Source: Haematobia irritans
Lineage: Eukaryota; Arthropoda; Insecta; Diptera; Muscidae
Direction of reading: 5' to 3'
DNA length: 64,000 nucleotides
Assembly: GCF_050003625.1 (NCBI RefSeq)
Contig: NC_134397.1
Coordinates: 70,034,669 to 70,098,668, forward strand
Both the position numbers and the translations under genes were made by a program. The notes beneath the pieces were generated by a model. The model saw only the letters and a list, made by a program, of their open reading frames with translations. It had not been told where the DNA came from and ran no database searches. How positions within the stretch are numbered: position 1 is the first letter of the stretch; every line of letters starts with the position of its first letter. Positions 22,119 through 32,756 of the stretch are shown one piece after another.

Positions 22119-22789
22119 AGATATACAAGTTTGTTCACTTATTCAAGTATGGAATTGTTATTGTTGGGATTAATATGTATAAGAAAACAACATTAGCCTT
22201 CTGCGATAGGCAGCGAGTCCTGTATCTCGGGATGTGAGCAGTGTTACCGTTGTGACATTTTAGAGGCAAATTTACCACTTCCTTCAACTTCCCAACATTA
22301 ACACTGGATGTGAGGCTAGTGCCTATATTTCGGTTATTTTGTTGAATTGCCAGATTCAGAAGCGGTAGTTCGCTGTTTAGATGTATCGCTGTTATGTGAA
22401 CTCTTGACGTCAAAAATTGCATACTAATATCAGCTCAGCTATCACACGAAAAATTATGTCGATATCTTTATCCAGTCAGAAGATGCAGAATTATTTCCTA
22501 TAGTAAGCGAACTGGAACCACTCCGAGTGGCCGCTCAGATTCTAATTCCAGTACAATAATACAATAGTAGGAAGAATAATCTATCTGAGACGGGACTGTG
22601 ATTGCCTCACCCATCAGATAAGTCTCGGTTTTTTCTGAAGTCTGAAGTCCAACCGGGTGGATTTGGATCTTTCAGAAGATCTCCTCTTGGCATGGTAGTT
22701 GGTATATTCCACAGCAATTTTGTTATTGCTGTATCCCTCGGGAATTGATGTATGGAATAAATAATGGAGGATATAGAAGACAAATCAAT
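22119..22789. other. Probable 3' region of the antisense LINE and flank
   Basis: No open gene. The part nearest 22790 probably holds the 3' UTR of the minus-strand Jockey-like LINE, but no tail is recognisable. Confidence 0.3.
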
Positions 22790-23490
22790 TACAAGAATTA
22801 GACATTTAAGTCAGTCCGAGGAAACGAGCTGTCTCTACTTAATGAGAACAGATAGAAGTAGGTGACAGTTCTTTGGCTTTTACAGTATATGTAAAGAGAT
22901 GACTCGTGGAGTTAAGCGAATGTCCACACTTTGGACAGATATCTTGAATTGCCGGATTCAGAATAGAGAGAGGTAAATGCTCAAATACCTGGAGATGCCA
23001 GATATTAGCTGCAGTAGCACAAACCTGGTCTATTTAGGAAGCACTCTCTCATCAGCCCTGACAGGTGATTGTCTTCCAATGTCTTGGAGTGATATCCAGT
23101 GGCAAATTGATGCTATTAGCATTATTTTGCACCGTTTAAAGATTTCTCCATTGGATATCGCTAATACTGGGAATCCAAACGGTGCAGCATTATAGATAAG
23201 AAGATGGCCAAAAAGACCTACAAAACTTTTAGACATTCATCTTCACCTCAAGCTTTTTGATGGTTTTACCTGATGTAACTATGGGACGACCAATAGACTA
23301 ATAAATCTTCATTTCAAGGTCCATGATTACTTTACCTGATGTCATTATGGAACAGTCGTCTGTATAGGTTATTAGATGAATATCTGACGGTGGAAGATGA
23401 TTTCCTGATACGTAAAAGTTAAAAAGGACACTACACTGCAGTGAGGTACGCCTTGTTTAGTCCTCCTGAACGAATGCGTTTTTCCTCGCC
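22790..23490 (-). pseudogene. Jockey-like LINE, 3' half of RT ORF, decayed
   Basis: Read on the minus strand with frameshifts. GVPH.SV appears in place of the GVPQGSV motif near 23450. Then FYVSGNHLPPSDIHLITY and TDDCSIMTSG (the YADD box as YTDD) at about 23340-23420, followed by NAAPFGFPVL, TRFVLLQLISG with a downstream ICP-type Cys motif, and the terminal ETARFLGL near 22820. These are hallmarks of Jockey-superfamily RT proteins of flies. Stops and frameshifts are frequent, so it is old. A younger LINE in the opposite orientation splits it. Confidence 0.75.
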
Positions 23491-23506
23491 AACCATCTCT
23501 TAAGAT
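23491..23506. repeat. Target-site duplication, left copy
   Basis: AACCATCTCTTAAGAT flanks the LINE at 23507-26031 and is repeated exactly at 26032-26047. Confidence 0.9.
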
Positions 23507-23586
23507 CCACGAGCTCCGCTCCAGGTTTCATTAAAACATCGGAGGGCAATTGGACAACGTCCAGTGAGGAGACGCTGGAGGTACTA

Positions 23587-24924
23587 TTGGACACACATTT
23601 TCCCGGAAATCATGGCGGTGCCACAGTGGCTCAGCGGTCGTTTCCTATCGAGGAAATTGTATCAGAGTCTAGAATAAAATTGGCGTTAAATAGCTTTGGA
23701 TCATTCAAATCCCCCGGACCTGATGGAATTACTCCGGCGGAGTTACAAGCGGTGGCTGACAGAATTATCCCCTGGTTGTCGGCGATATATATAGGATGTA
23801 TCAACTTAGCATATATTCCACGAAAGTGGAGGGAATCAAAAGTCGTTTTCATACCTAAAGCGGGAAAAGCCTCTCACTCGAATGCGAAGGATTTCCGACC
23901 AATCAGCTTCCTACTTAAGACTCTGGAGAGGATGATAGATATTTATCTTTTGACAGATAGTGAGCTTTATTGAAAGCTCACTATCTGTCAAAGAATACAC
24001 AATCGTGGCGTTTCTAGACATCGAAGGGGCGTTCAATAACGTCCATCCGAGCTCGATATTTAATGGACTGACAACTCTGAATGTTGATCCAGGTATACTT
24101 AGGCTGTTAGACGAACTTCTAAGGAAGAGACGCATTTCAGCCACACTAGGACAAGCAAACATACAAAGGTATGTGAACAGAGGCACTCCTCAAGGAGGAG
24201 TTCTATCACCTCTTCTTTGGAATGTTGCTATAAACGACCTTCTGGTTTTCCTAGAAAAAGAAAGGATACAAGTGGTGGCATACGCAGATGATGTGGCGCT
24301 AGCAGTCAGGGGAAAATTCCCATCAACAGTTAGATATATTATACAGAGAGCCCCCGGATGACTGAGAAATGGGCGAAAGATAATGGTCTTGGGGTAAATC
24401 CTGCAAAGACAGAACTAGTCATGTACTGCAAAGACCGCAAAACTCCCACGTTTAGACCCATTTCCTTAGGGGGTATGGAAATTCCCTTTAGGGAGTGTGC
24501 AAAATACCTCGGCGGTATTTTCGACAGGAAGCTGAACTTTAAGCTTAATATTGAAGAAAGAGCGAGGAAAGCAACGTTAGCTTTATACTCGTGCAAAAAG
24601 GCAATAGGGAAAAAGTGGGGACTAAAACCAAAAATTGTACATTGGCTATACACGGCAGTGGTTAGACCTATAATGCTATATGGTGTTGTAGTCTGGTGGC
24701 CGGCACTTCAGCAGCCGACAAGTTTAGACAAAGTTCAGCGTATGACGTGCTTGTGTATCTCAGGTGCATTCAGAAAGACAGGAACAAACTCCCTTAATGT
24801 CATACTGCATCTATTGCCTTTAGACATTTTGGCAAACAGTCAGCTGCAACAACGGCTGTGCGGTTGCGCGAGCAATCGCTGTGGTCGGAAAAAAGTTACG
24901 GTCACAGTTCGGTCCTCAAAATAA
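23587..24924 (+). pseudogene. LINE reverse transcriptase, frameshifted
   Basis: RT motifs lie in three frames. 23587-23973 has SPGPDGITPAELQ, PRKWRESKVVFIPKAGK and DFRPISFLLKTLERM. 23960-24361 has VAFLDIEGAFNNV, GTPQGGVLSPLLWN and VVAYADDVALA (catalytic YADD). 24358-24924 has the thumb/connection region ECAKYLGGIFDRKLNFKL and RPIMLYGVVVWWPAL. The break near 23970 coincides with a 20-bp perfect hairpin and an apparent loss of the segment before the SFIESSL motif. It would have copied the LINE RNA; this copy cannot make a full protein. Confidence 0.85.
23949..23992. repeat. Perfect 20-bp hairpin inside the LINE RT
   Basis: The left arm TTTGACAGATAGTGAGCTTT (23949-23968) is the exact reverse complement of the right arm AAAGCTCACTATCTGTCAAA (23973-23992), with a 4-nt ATTG loop. 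The right arm encodes the native ESSLSVK residues; the left arm is an inverted copy at a deletion junction. Confidence 0.95.
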
Positions 24925-25899
24925 TGCCAGATGTGCCTAACGTAGTGGATTACACTTTGGCGAGTCCACTTATCGACAAAAAGTTTGAGACTCTAATTCC
25001 CAACAGTGAGGCGTGGTGTACACGGACCCCGGGGAATAAAAGATATATAGATTTCTACACTGATGGCTCAAAATTGGATGGCCAAGTGGGTTTCGGAGTA
25101 TATTCTAAAGATCTGGAATTTCGAATAGCGAAAAGATTACCTGATCACTGTAGTGTTTTTCAGGCTGAAATATTAGCAATAAGAGAAGTGGTGAATTGGC
25201 TGAGAAGTAATGCTCCAAGCAATATTGGCATTAATATATACTCAGACAGTCAACCTGCAATAAAATCCTTGGACTCTGTGTTCCTCAACTCGAAAACGGC
25301 CATCGACTGCCGCAAATCTCTCAATGAGATGGCTGAGCAGCACAATATTCACCTAATATGGGTGCCTGGCCATAGGAACATACCGGGGAACTGCGAAGCA
25401 GATGAGCTAGCAAGGCTAGGAACTACCTTACATAATCCAGGGGAACTAGAATCTGTTGGTATGCCTCTGGCTACTTGCAAGCTCTTACTGCGTGAGAAGG
25501 CTGTCATGATGGCAAATGTTCGATGGGAGAATTGTAAGGGTTGTAACGACACCAAGCAAATATGGCCCTATTTAAACTTAAACCGCACACTAGATATGCT
25601 AGTGTTCTCGAGACGCCAGATATCACTCCTGATATCTGCTATAACGGGTCGCTGCCTGATAGGCGATTTTGCAAAAACTATTGGTGCGACGTATAATGAC
25701 TATTGTATGAGCTGTCATGATGCGGAGGAAAAAGGAATCAATAAAACACCTCTTGTGTGAGTGTCCTGCATTTTGTGTAAGGCGTAAGCAAATTTTAGGG
25801 GCATATAGCTTCAGATTACTGGCGGACCTGGCAAACGTTAACTTAAGCAGTCTGCTAATATTTTTGGAACAATCTGGTTGGTTCAACAGAAGAAAATAA
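24858..25899 (+). pseudogene. LINE RNase H and C-terminal zinc-knuckle region
   Basis: The frame at 24858-25760 contains a type I RNase H domain: DFYTDGSKLDGQVGFGVY (first catalytic Asp), FQAEILAIREV (Glu), NIYSDSQPAIKSL (Asp), and VPGHRNIPGNCEADELA (last Asp). It would remove the RNA strand during second-strand synthesis. After this come CMSC-type and KHLLCECPAFC residues, the CCHC-like C-terminal motif of I/LOA/Jockey LINEs. The latter is reached only by a +1 shift near 25717-25760, so this part is broken too. Confidence 0.8.
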
Positions 25900-26031
25900 T
25901 CGAGAAGGTTCAACTGTTAAAACTAGAAGTGTCCATATGTAATAGGTACTTTTAGTTAATGTGGTATCACAATGGACTGAATAGTCTAAGTGAGCCTGTA
26001 TCTTAATCGGGCTGCCACTTTAACCTAACCT

Positions 26032-26047
26032 AACCATCTCTTAAGAT
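26032..26047. repeat. Target-site duplication, right copy
   Basis: Second AACCATCTCTTAAGAT, directly after the CCTAACCTAA tail of the LINE. Confidence 0.9.
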
Positions 26048-26460
26048 TATTAGGGAGAGAGGTTTCCACAATATATCTTAAATGGATTGGGTGGATTTAC
26101 ACACAATGGATTGGTTGTACTACTTCCTGTGCGAAAACTATGCTGATGCACCGTCAACATTGGATGTTCTGAAAAGTAGTGCAGGAAAATACCTCAAGAC
26201 ATTTCATGACGGGAAAGAAGAGTAATGGTCTGATACAAGTCTCCAAGATTTACCTGTTTTCCTAATTACCGGGAAATCCTTCCCTAGTTTGCAAATGTTG
26301 ATCTAAAAATTGCCTACAGAAGGACGAAGGATATGGTCCCATAAACGAAATCGATATGTTGTCCACAGTAGTTGATAAGTTAGGTGAGGATTTCGCAGTG
26401 TTCTTTTGCCGTGTGCTTTTTGAATGAAGCTGAAGGCGCTTCCGTAGTTTCTTGGAATGA
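26048..26460 (-). pseudogene. Jockey-like LINE, upstream RT part, decayed
   Basis: Minus-strand continuation of the LINE at 22790-23490, split by the LOA-like insertion. Just before the target site it reads VETSLPNNLKRWLARKNAF-like residues, followed across the insertion by the GVPH.SV box. Farther right the reading is too broken to follow. Confidence 0.6.
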
Positions 26461-27116
26461 GAACCAATGTTAACCAGCATTACAAGTGTTTCTACATGTC
26501 ATGCCAGGGTAATCTGTTCCAACTTACCACCTTTCAACAATTGCATATGAAAGACAAATTGTCATCTAATATGCGATTTTACTACATTACAACTTATGTA
26601 TGCTTATATCAAAAAAAAAAGCTGCATGAAAATTTGTCCTCGGTAAAGAGAGTCTATTTAATAAATTTGTCATTTATGGTGATTATAAAGTAAATGACAC
26701 GGCCTTATCAATGGGGCCAACAAAAAAATTTCCCTTACATATAGCTCTAGAGTCACTGAGAGGAAAATCTTCAATTTTGCCAGTTGCTGAAGTTTTGCAT
26801 GCGACATGAAATACTGGCTTCTTTTGTCGCCTAAAGATGTTTAGTTTTGTGACTATTCAATAGATCTTTAAAAACATTATTACTTTGAGCATTAACCAAA
26901 GCCAGGTGAAATTAACCAGCAATGAAATTTACTAAAAAAGATATTAGACATTTGTGCAGTATTAGATAGCTTGTCTTGTAACCGTAAAGGAAACTTACAA
27001 ATTGTTTTGACGGGGTCACCATTTGTCCACATTGAGCAAATGAAGTTGTTGCCGTAATATATTAATTTATGGTATGCTTGATACACTGTGAAAAAAACTA
27101 ATGATATGCCAAAACT
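26461..27116. other. Unclassified intergenic sequence
   Basis: No gene, repeat or terminal motif recognised between the decayed LINE and the next HINE. Confidence 0.35.
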
Positions 27117-28788
27117 AACAAGTATACACGGCCGTAAGTTTGGCCAGGCCGAATCTTATGTACCCTCCACCATGGATTGCGTAGAAACTTCTGCGAAACA
27201 CTGTCATCCAAGGTAATCTTAAAACTTCTTAACATCGTTTTCTAAATTGTGAGTTAGTCCATACGTGGTATATATTATACAAAAAAGTTATGTAAGGTAA
27301 GTCTACAAATAATTACGAATCGATACGGACTTTTGCACGGTACGTGGAGAGCCAGAATTGAAATATGGGGGTCGCTTATATGGGGGCTATATACAATTAT
27401 GAACTTGATATGGACCAATTTTTGTGTGATTGAGGATCGATTTATCTGATGGCTATATATAACTATAGACCGATATGGACCTAGTTAGGGATGGTTGTTA
27501 ACAACCATATACTAGCACAATGTACCAAATTTCAACTGACTCGTATAAAATTTGCTATTCCAAGAGGCTCCAAAACCAAATCTCGGGATCGGTTTATATG
27601 GGGGCTATATATGATTATGGACTGATATAGACCACTTTTGGCATGGTTGTTAAATATCATATACTACCACCACGTACCAAATTTCAACCATATCGGATGA
27701 ATTTTGCTTCTCCAAAAGGCACCGGAGGTCAAATCTGGGGATCGGTTTATATGGGGCTATATATAATTATGGACTGATAAGAACCAATTCCTGCATTGTT
27801 GTTGGATACCATATACTAACTTCAGGTACCAAATTTCAACCGAATCGGATGAGTTTTTCTCTTCCAAGAGGCTCGGGAGGTCAAATATGGGGATCGGTTT
27901 ATATAGGGCCTATATATAATTATTGACCGATTTCGACCAATTTTTGCATGGTTGTTAGAGACCGTATAATAACACCACGTACCAAATTTCAACTGAATCA
28001 GATGAATTGTGGTCTTCCAAGAGGTTCCGGAGGTCAAATCTGGTAATCGGTTTATATGGGGGCTATATATAATTATGGACCGATGTGGACCAATTTTTGC
28101 ATGGTCATTAGAGACCATATATTAGCCGGATCGGATGAAATTTGCTTCTCTTAGAGGCTCCGCAAGCCAAATCGGGGGATCGGTTTATATGGAAGCTATA
28201 TATAATTATGGACCGATGTGGACCAATTTTTGTATGGTTGTTAGAGACCATATACTAACACCATGTACCAAATTTCAGTCGGATCGGATGAAATTTGCTT
28301 CTCTTAGAGGATTCGCAAGCCAAATTTTGGGGTCCGTTTATATGGGGGCTATACGTAAAAGTGGACCGATGTGGACCAATTTTTGCATGGTTGTTAGAGA
28401 CCATATACTAACACCATGTACCAAATTTCAGAGGGATCGGATGAAATTTGCTTCTCTTAGAGTATTCGCAAGCCAAATTTGGGGGTCCGTTTATATGGGG
28501 GCTATACGTAAAAGTGGACCGATATGGCCCATTTGCAATACCATCCGACTTACATCAATAACAACTACTTGTGCAAAGTTTCAAGTCGATAGCTTGTTTC
28601 GTTCGGAAGTTAGCGTGATTTCAACAGACGGACGGACGGACGGACGGACATGCTCAGATCGACTCAGAATTTCACCACGACCCAGAATATATAGACTTTA
28701 TGGGGCCTTAGAGCAATGTGTTCGATGTGTTACAAACGGAATGCCAAAGTTAATATACCCTCCATCCTATGGTGGAGAGTATAATAAA
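27117..28788 (+). mobile_element. HINE family A, nearly complete
   Basis: Left end AACAAGTATACACGGCCG with the GGCCAGGCC palindrome and GTACCCTCCACCATGG. The central array of 153-bp units runs from about 27400 to 28520. The right part has ACTTGTGCAAAGTTTCAAG, GACGGACGGACGGACG, CCACGACCCAGAATATA and the terminal hairpin CCATCCTATGGTGGAGAG. Confidence 0.85.
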
Positions 28789-28845
28789 AATATATATACT
28801 CTGACAATGAAGATTATCCCTGGAGTACAAATTTTTAAACTCTAA

Positions 28846-29390
28846 TAAGTGTATACGGCCATAAGTTCGGTCAGACCGAATCTTAGGTACCCATGGATTG
28901 CGTAGAAAGTTCTTAAAGGTATCTAAATACTTCTTTGTCAAGTATATGTAAGTCAATAGGGATCCTATGTTAGACAAAAAGGCAGATTAAATGCATATAT
29001 GTAAAAATCTATAAATAATTATGAACTGATATGAAGCAAATCACATGGTAATTACAGAGCCAAATTTGTACCGGATCGGATAACATTTGTTTCTCTATGA
29101 GGATCGAAAAGTCAAATTTGGGTATCGGATAGTAGTAAGAGGTAATGTGTATCAAATTTCAATTGGATGAGATAAAAATTGTTCCTGCAGGACGATCCGA
29201 AAAACAAATCCGGTGGTCCATTTATATAAGGGCTATATATAAAAGTGGTCCAATATGGCAATACCATTTGCAGTATCATCAGACCTACATCAATAAAAAT
29301 TACTGGACGGACATTGTTCGAACGACTTAGAATTTCACCACGACCTAGAATATTTTATGGGGTCTTTTCTCAAATGGTATAAGTTTTTTC
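28846..29390 (+). mobile_element. Degenerate HINE (A-like)
   Basis: Starts AAGTGTATACGGCCATAAG, then TTCGGTCAGACCGAA, and ends TTTCACCACGACCTAGAATA, TTATGGGGTCTT. The central part is short (about two degenerate units) and the TCCGTCC box is reduced to GGACGGACA. Confidence 0.6.
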
Positions 29391-29554
29391 GCCGACGAAA
29401 AAAAAAATCATAAAGATCATAACATTATTGGGACAAACTATTTTATTGTATATCATAACATGTTAGGTGGTGACCATGTTATTTTAACTGGCATAAAAAC
29501 ATTTTTGAGGAATATCATAACATTTTACATCGTGACCATTTTCTTTTTTCTTCT

Positions 29555-29967
29555 TCATATAGGGCCGTTTTGTCGCGATTTCGACCTTCAAACGCTCCAA
29601 TAACGCCATATAATAGTCACTGTTGATGGTTTTTCCCTTCTCAAGATAATCGATAAAAAATATTCCATGCGCATCCCCAAAAAAGCAGAGGCCATTACTT
29701 TGCCAGCGGACTTTTGAGTCTTTCCACGCTTCGAAAACGGTTCACCGGTCGCTGTCCACTCAGCCGACTGTCGATTGGACTCAGGAGTGTAGTGATGGGT
29801 GTATTACGAGTTAACAGCTGCAAACACCGCTCTGAATTATCAACACGTTGTTGTTTTTGGTCAAATGTTAGCTCGCGTGGCACCCATTTTGCGCAGAGCT
29901 TCCGCATAACCAGATATTGATGAATGATATGACCAACACGTTCCTTTGATATCTTTAAGGCCTATGC
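29555..29967 (-). pseudogene. Himar1-like mariner fragment, copy 1
   Basis: Internal part of an irritans-type mariner transposase read on the minus strand, from LKISKERVGHII through CAKWVPRELTF to the KRPYMKKK region near 29560. The frame is broken by indels, for example around 29790. No inverted repeats are present. Copy 2 is inserted at a TA at its upstream end (29968-29969). Confidence 0.85.
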
Positions 29968-29969
29968 TA

Positions 29970-30487
29970 ACAGGTTGGCTGATAAATCCCCGGTTTGACA
30001 CATAGATGGCGTCGCTAGTATTAAATGCATATTATTTTTATATGATTCGTGTCAAAATTTGACGTCTGTACGTCAATTAGTTTGTGAGATAGAGCGTCTT
30101 TTGTGAAACAACTTTTGTTACTGTGAAAAAAAGGAATTTCGTGTTTTGATAAAATACTGTTTTCTGAAGGGAAAAAATAGGGTCGAAGCACTCTGCCCCA
30201 AGGCACCCTGCCCAGAGAAATCAACAATAATTGATTGGTATGCAAAATTCAAGCGTGGTGAAATGAGCACGGAGAACGGTGAACGCAGTGGACGCTCGTA
30301 AGAGGTGGTTACCGACGAAACATCAAAGAAATCCACAAAATGATTTTGAATGACCGTAAAATGAAGTTGATCGAGATAGCAGAGGCCTTAAAGATATCGA
30401 AGTAACGTGTTGGTAATACCATTCATCAATATTTGGATATGCGTAAGCTCCGTGCAAAATGGGTGCCGCGCGAGCTCACATTTTATG
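29970..30487 (+). mobile_element. Himar1-like mariner 5' part, copy 2
   Basis: Begins with the mariner inverted repeat ACAGGTTGGCTGATAAATCC directly after a TA. It then has the 5' UTR and the KKRNFVF-type N-terminus, GKSTIIDWYAKFKRGEMS-like codons and a KLIEIAEALKIS region with stops. The sequence breaks off at CGCGCGAGCTCACATTTTA, about 500 bp in. It sits inside copy 1, a mariner within a mariner. Confidence 0.85.
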
Positions 30488-30506
30488 TAAAATTGGCGCA
30501 AAAGCG

Positions 30507-31006
30507 ATGAATTTAACATGGGCTTGTCATAGGACGGATGTCTACCATTTCCGCAGACGATGCACTGAATTTGCATCACTTCTTAAGGTGTGATCCGAAT
30601 TCAGTGTTTTGGATGTGTGTTTTCCATCACGAATAAATTTTTTTCTAAATGCTGTAGATCAAAATACTTTTGTAAGTTAGTTAACAATAAAATAAAATGT
30701 AACTGAAATCTTTCATCTGTTAGAGGAGTAGTTTAGAAATGATATCAACCTGAAGTGGTTTGCAATACATATCAGTCACACTGTAAGTTTGTCATCGACC
30801 ATATAATTGACATATTTTCTTGTTCTATGCCCGATTGTCTTATGTAATCACGCTACAAGCCCTTAACGATGAGATTATCGCGTTGAAATTCCGTGATGAA
30901 TTTAATATGGGCTTGCCATAGGACGGATGTTCACTATTTCACCATGCGTTGCACTGAATTTGCATCACTTATTAAGGCGTGATCCCAATTCAGTGTTTTG
31001 GATGTA
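30507..31006. repeat. Two 112-bp direct repeats
   Basis: Copies at 30507-30617 and 30895-31006 share GATGAATTTAACATGGGCTT, CATAGGACGGATG, CACTGAATTTGCATCACTT and AATTCAGTGTTTTGGATGT. The 270-bp spacer holds a weak HINE-B-like TAATCACGCTACA motif. Family unknown. Confidence 0.7.
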
Positions 31007-31246
31007 TTGGGTTAAAAAAATTGTGATATTTTGCCAAATAAATAATTTTTATAATTTGTTTATGATTTTTATTGTATACTGACGGTTGTCTGAAACATTT
31101 GACCTCAAAAATTTTCAAAAATTCGCCATTTTGCTGGAATAGTCTTAGCAGGTTTATCGATAAAATTTGAATAATTTGTACCATTTTATTAATTCTTACA
31201 AAAAAAGTTAAAATTACCCACAAAAAATATAAAACAACGAGTTTTA

Positions 31247-32334
31247 AACAAGTATATACAGCAATAAGTTCGGCCATGTCGAATCTTAAATACCCACCAC
31301 CATGAATAAAATATAACAGTTTCCTACGAAAACTCTTTGTCGTAGCGGGTTGCTTGATAATATATAGAATTTCAAGGGGATTGATTACAGATATTCTCCT
31401 AAGCAGATCGGTTCAACCAGTACGCTTCCCGAAGATACATTTAAAGATTCTACCTATGAAGATTATATCAGATTCTTGTTTGAGTTTTAGAGGAATCATA
31501 AACATCTCGTGTAAGTATGCAAGAAAACGATGAAATAACGCCATGATTCGAAATCTTAAATCTGTACATTTTTACACCCATTAATCAAAAGATTAGAAGT
31601 AAAATCTGGAAATCGTACTTTTCGTTTCAGGCAATTTTCATAATCAGTGAGCCTATACCCTCAAGAAGTGAAATCAGTCTATATTTCAGGCAAACAACTA
31701 CGGTTTATTTAAGCTATGCCAAAAACATGCACCGATACACACCTCATTGTGGTTCTGAAAAACCTACTGAATCTAGACCCCAAATCGGCAAGCGGGTTTA
31801 TAAGGGGAATATATCAAAATCTGTACCGATACATAATATATTCGAAACACTTATTTATGGTGTTTCTCAAGTTTTCAAATTTCACGCAAATTGGACAAAA
31901 ACTACAGTTTCTAGAAGCTCAAGAAGTAAAATCCATTTCGACACATCTATTTGTGGTCCTAAAATACCTCTAGATTTCCAAAATCAAGCAAATCAGGTAG
32001 AAAATTAGGTTTTTAGAAGTCCAAGACCCCAAATCTGGGGGCCGATTTCTATGGAGGCTATATAAAAACCTGGGCCGATATAGTCCATCTTCAAACTTGA
32101 CCTGCCTGCAAAGAAAAAACGTATCTGTGCTAAATTACAGGACGATAGTGTTATTATTGAAAGCTGTAGTGTGATTACAACAGACAGAGGGACATGGTTA
32201 TATCGTCTTAGAATTTCTCCATGATCAAGAATATATATACTGTATATAGTCGGAAATCGATATTTCGATGTGTTACAAACGGAATGACAAACTTATTATA
32301 CCACCATCACCATTCTATAGTCGTGGGTATAAAA
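31247..32334 (+). mobile_element. HINE family B
   Basis: Left end AACAAGTATATACAGCAATA, then TTCGGCCATGTCGAATC and AAATACCCACCACCATGA. The centre has the AAACATGCACCGATACAC / TTTCTAGAAGTCC units. The right end has CAGGACGATAGTG, GTGTGATTACAACAGACAG, GAATATATATACTGTATATAG and CTATAGTCGTGGGTATAAAAA. Confidence 0.8.
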
Positions 32335-32454
32335 ATTATATTAAAACAGCTGATGGCCTTAGCAGCCAATGCTACTTTCCCTTTTCTTTTTTATCATACA
32401 TTTACTGTATGATTAAAATAAACAATAAATAAATAAATAAATAAATTATATTAA
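32335..32454 (+). mobile_element. Possible 3' tail of a non-LTR element
   Basis: TTAGCAGCCAATGC, then ATGATTAAAATAAACAATAA and an (AAAT)n run at 32420-32447. The AAAT tail resembles the 3' ends of the SINE at 19122 and the CR1-like LINE at 4301. No coding sequence is seen. Confidence 0.4.
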
Positions 32455-32756
32455 AACAAGTTTATACGGCCGAAAGATCGGCCAGGCCGAATCTTGTGTA
32501 CCCTCCACAATGGATTGCGTAGAAACTTCTGCGAAAGACTGTCATCCACAATCGAATTACTTGCGTTGTGGTAATACTTACCGATGGCAAGGTATCTTAA
32601 ACTTCTTCCATACGTGGTATATATTAGACAAAAAAGTTGTGTATAGATAAGTCTACAAATAATTACGAATCGATATGGACTTTTGCACGATACGTGGAGA
32701 ACCAGAATCGAAATATGGGGGTTGTTTATATGGGGTCTTCAATTATGAACTTGATA
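32455..32756 (+). mobile_element. HINE family A, part 1 of a twice-interrupted copy
   Basis: Left end AAACAAGTTTATACGGCCG with the AGATCGGCCAGGCCGAATC palindrome and GTACCCTCCACAATGG. Interrupted at 32757 by a mariner. Parts 2 and 3 are 33876-34270 and 35597-36388. Confidence 0.8.

Larger units (their letters stand above)
23507..26031 (+). mobile_element. 5'-truncated RNase-H-bearing LINE (LOA/I-like)
   Basis: A 2525-bp LINE copy with a perfect 16-bp target duplication. It starts inside the region upstream of the RT, runs through RT and RNase H, and ends in a 3' tail: GGACTGAATAGTCTAAGTG, CGGGCTGCCAC, then TTTAACCTAACCTAACC. A TTAACC-type tail instead of poly(A), plus RNase H after the RT, suggests the LOA/I group. 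The same tail terminates the SINEs at 52163 and 61383. Confidence 0.85.
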
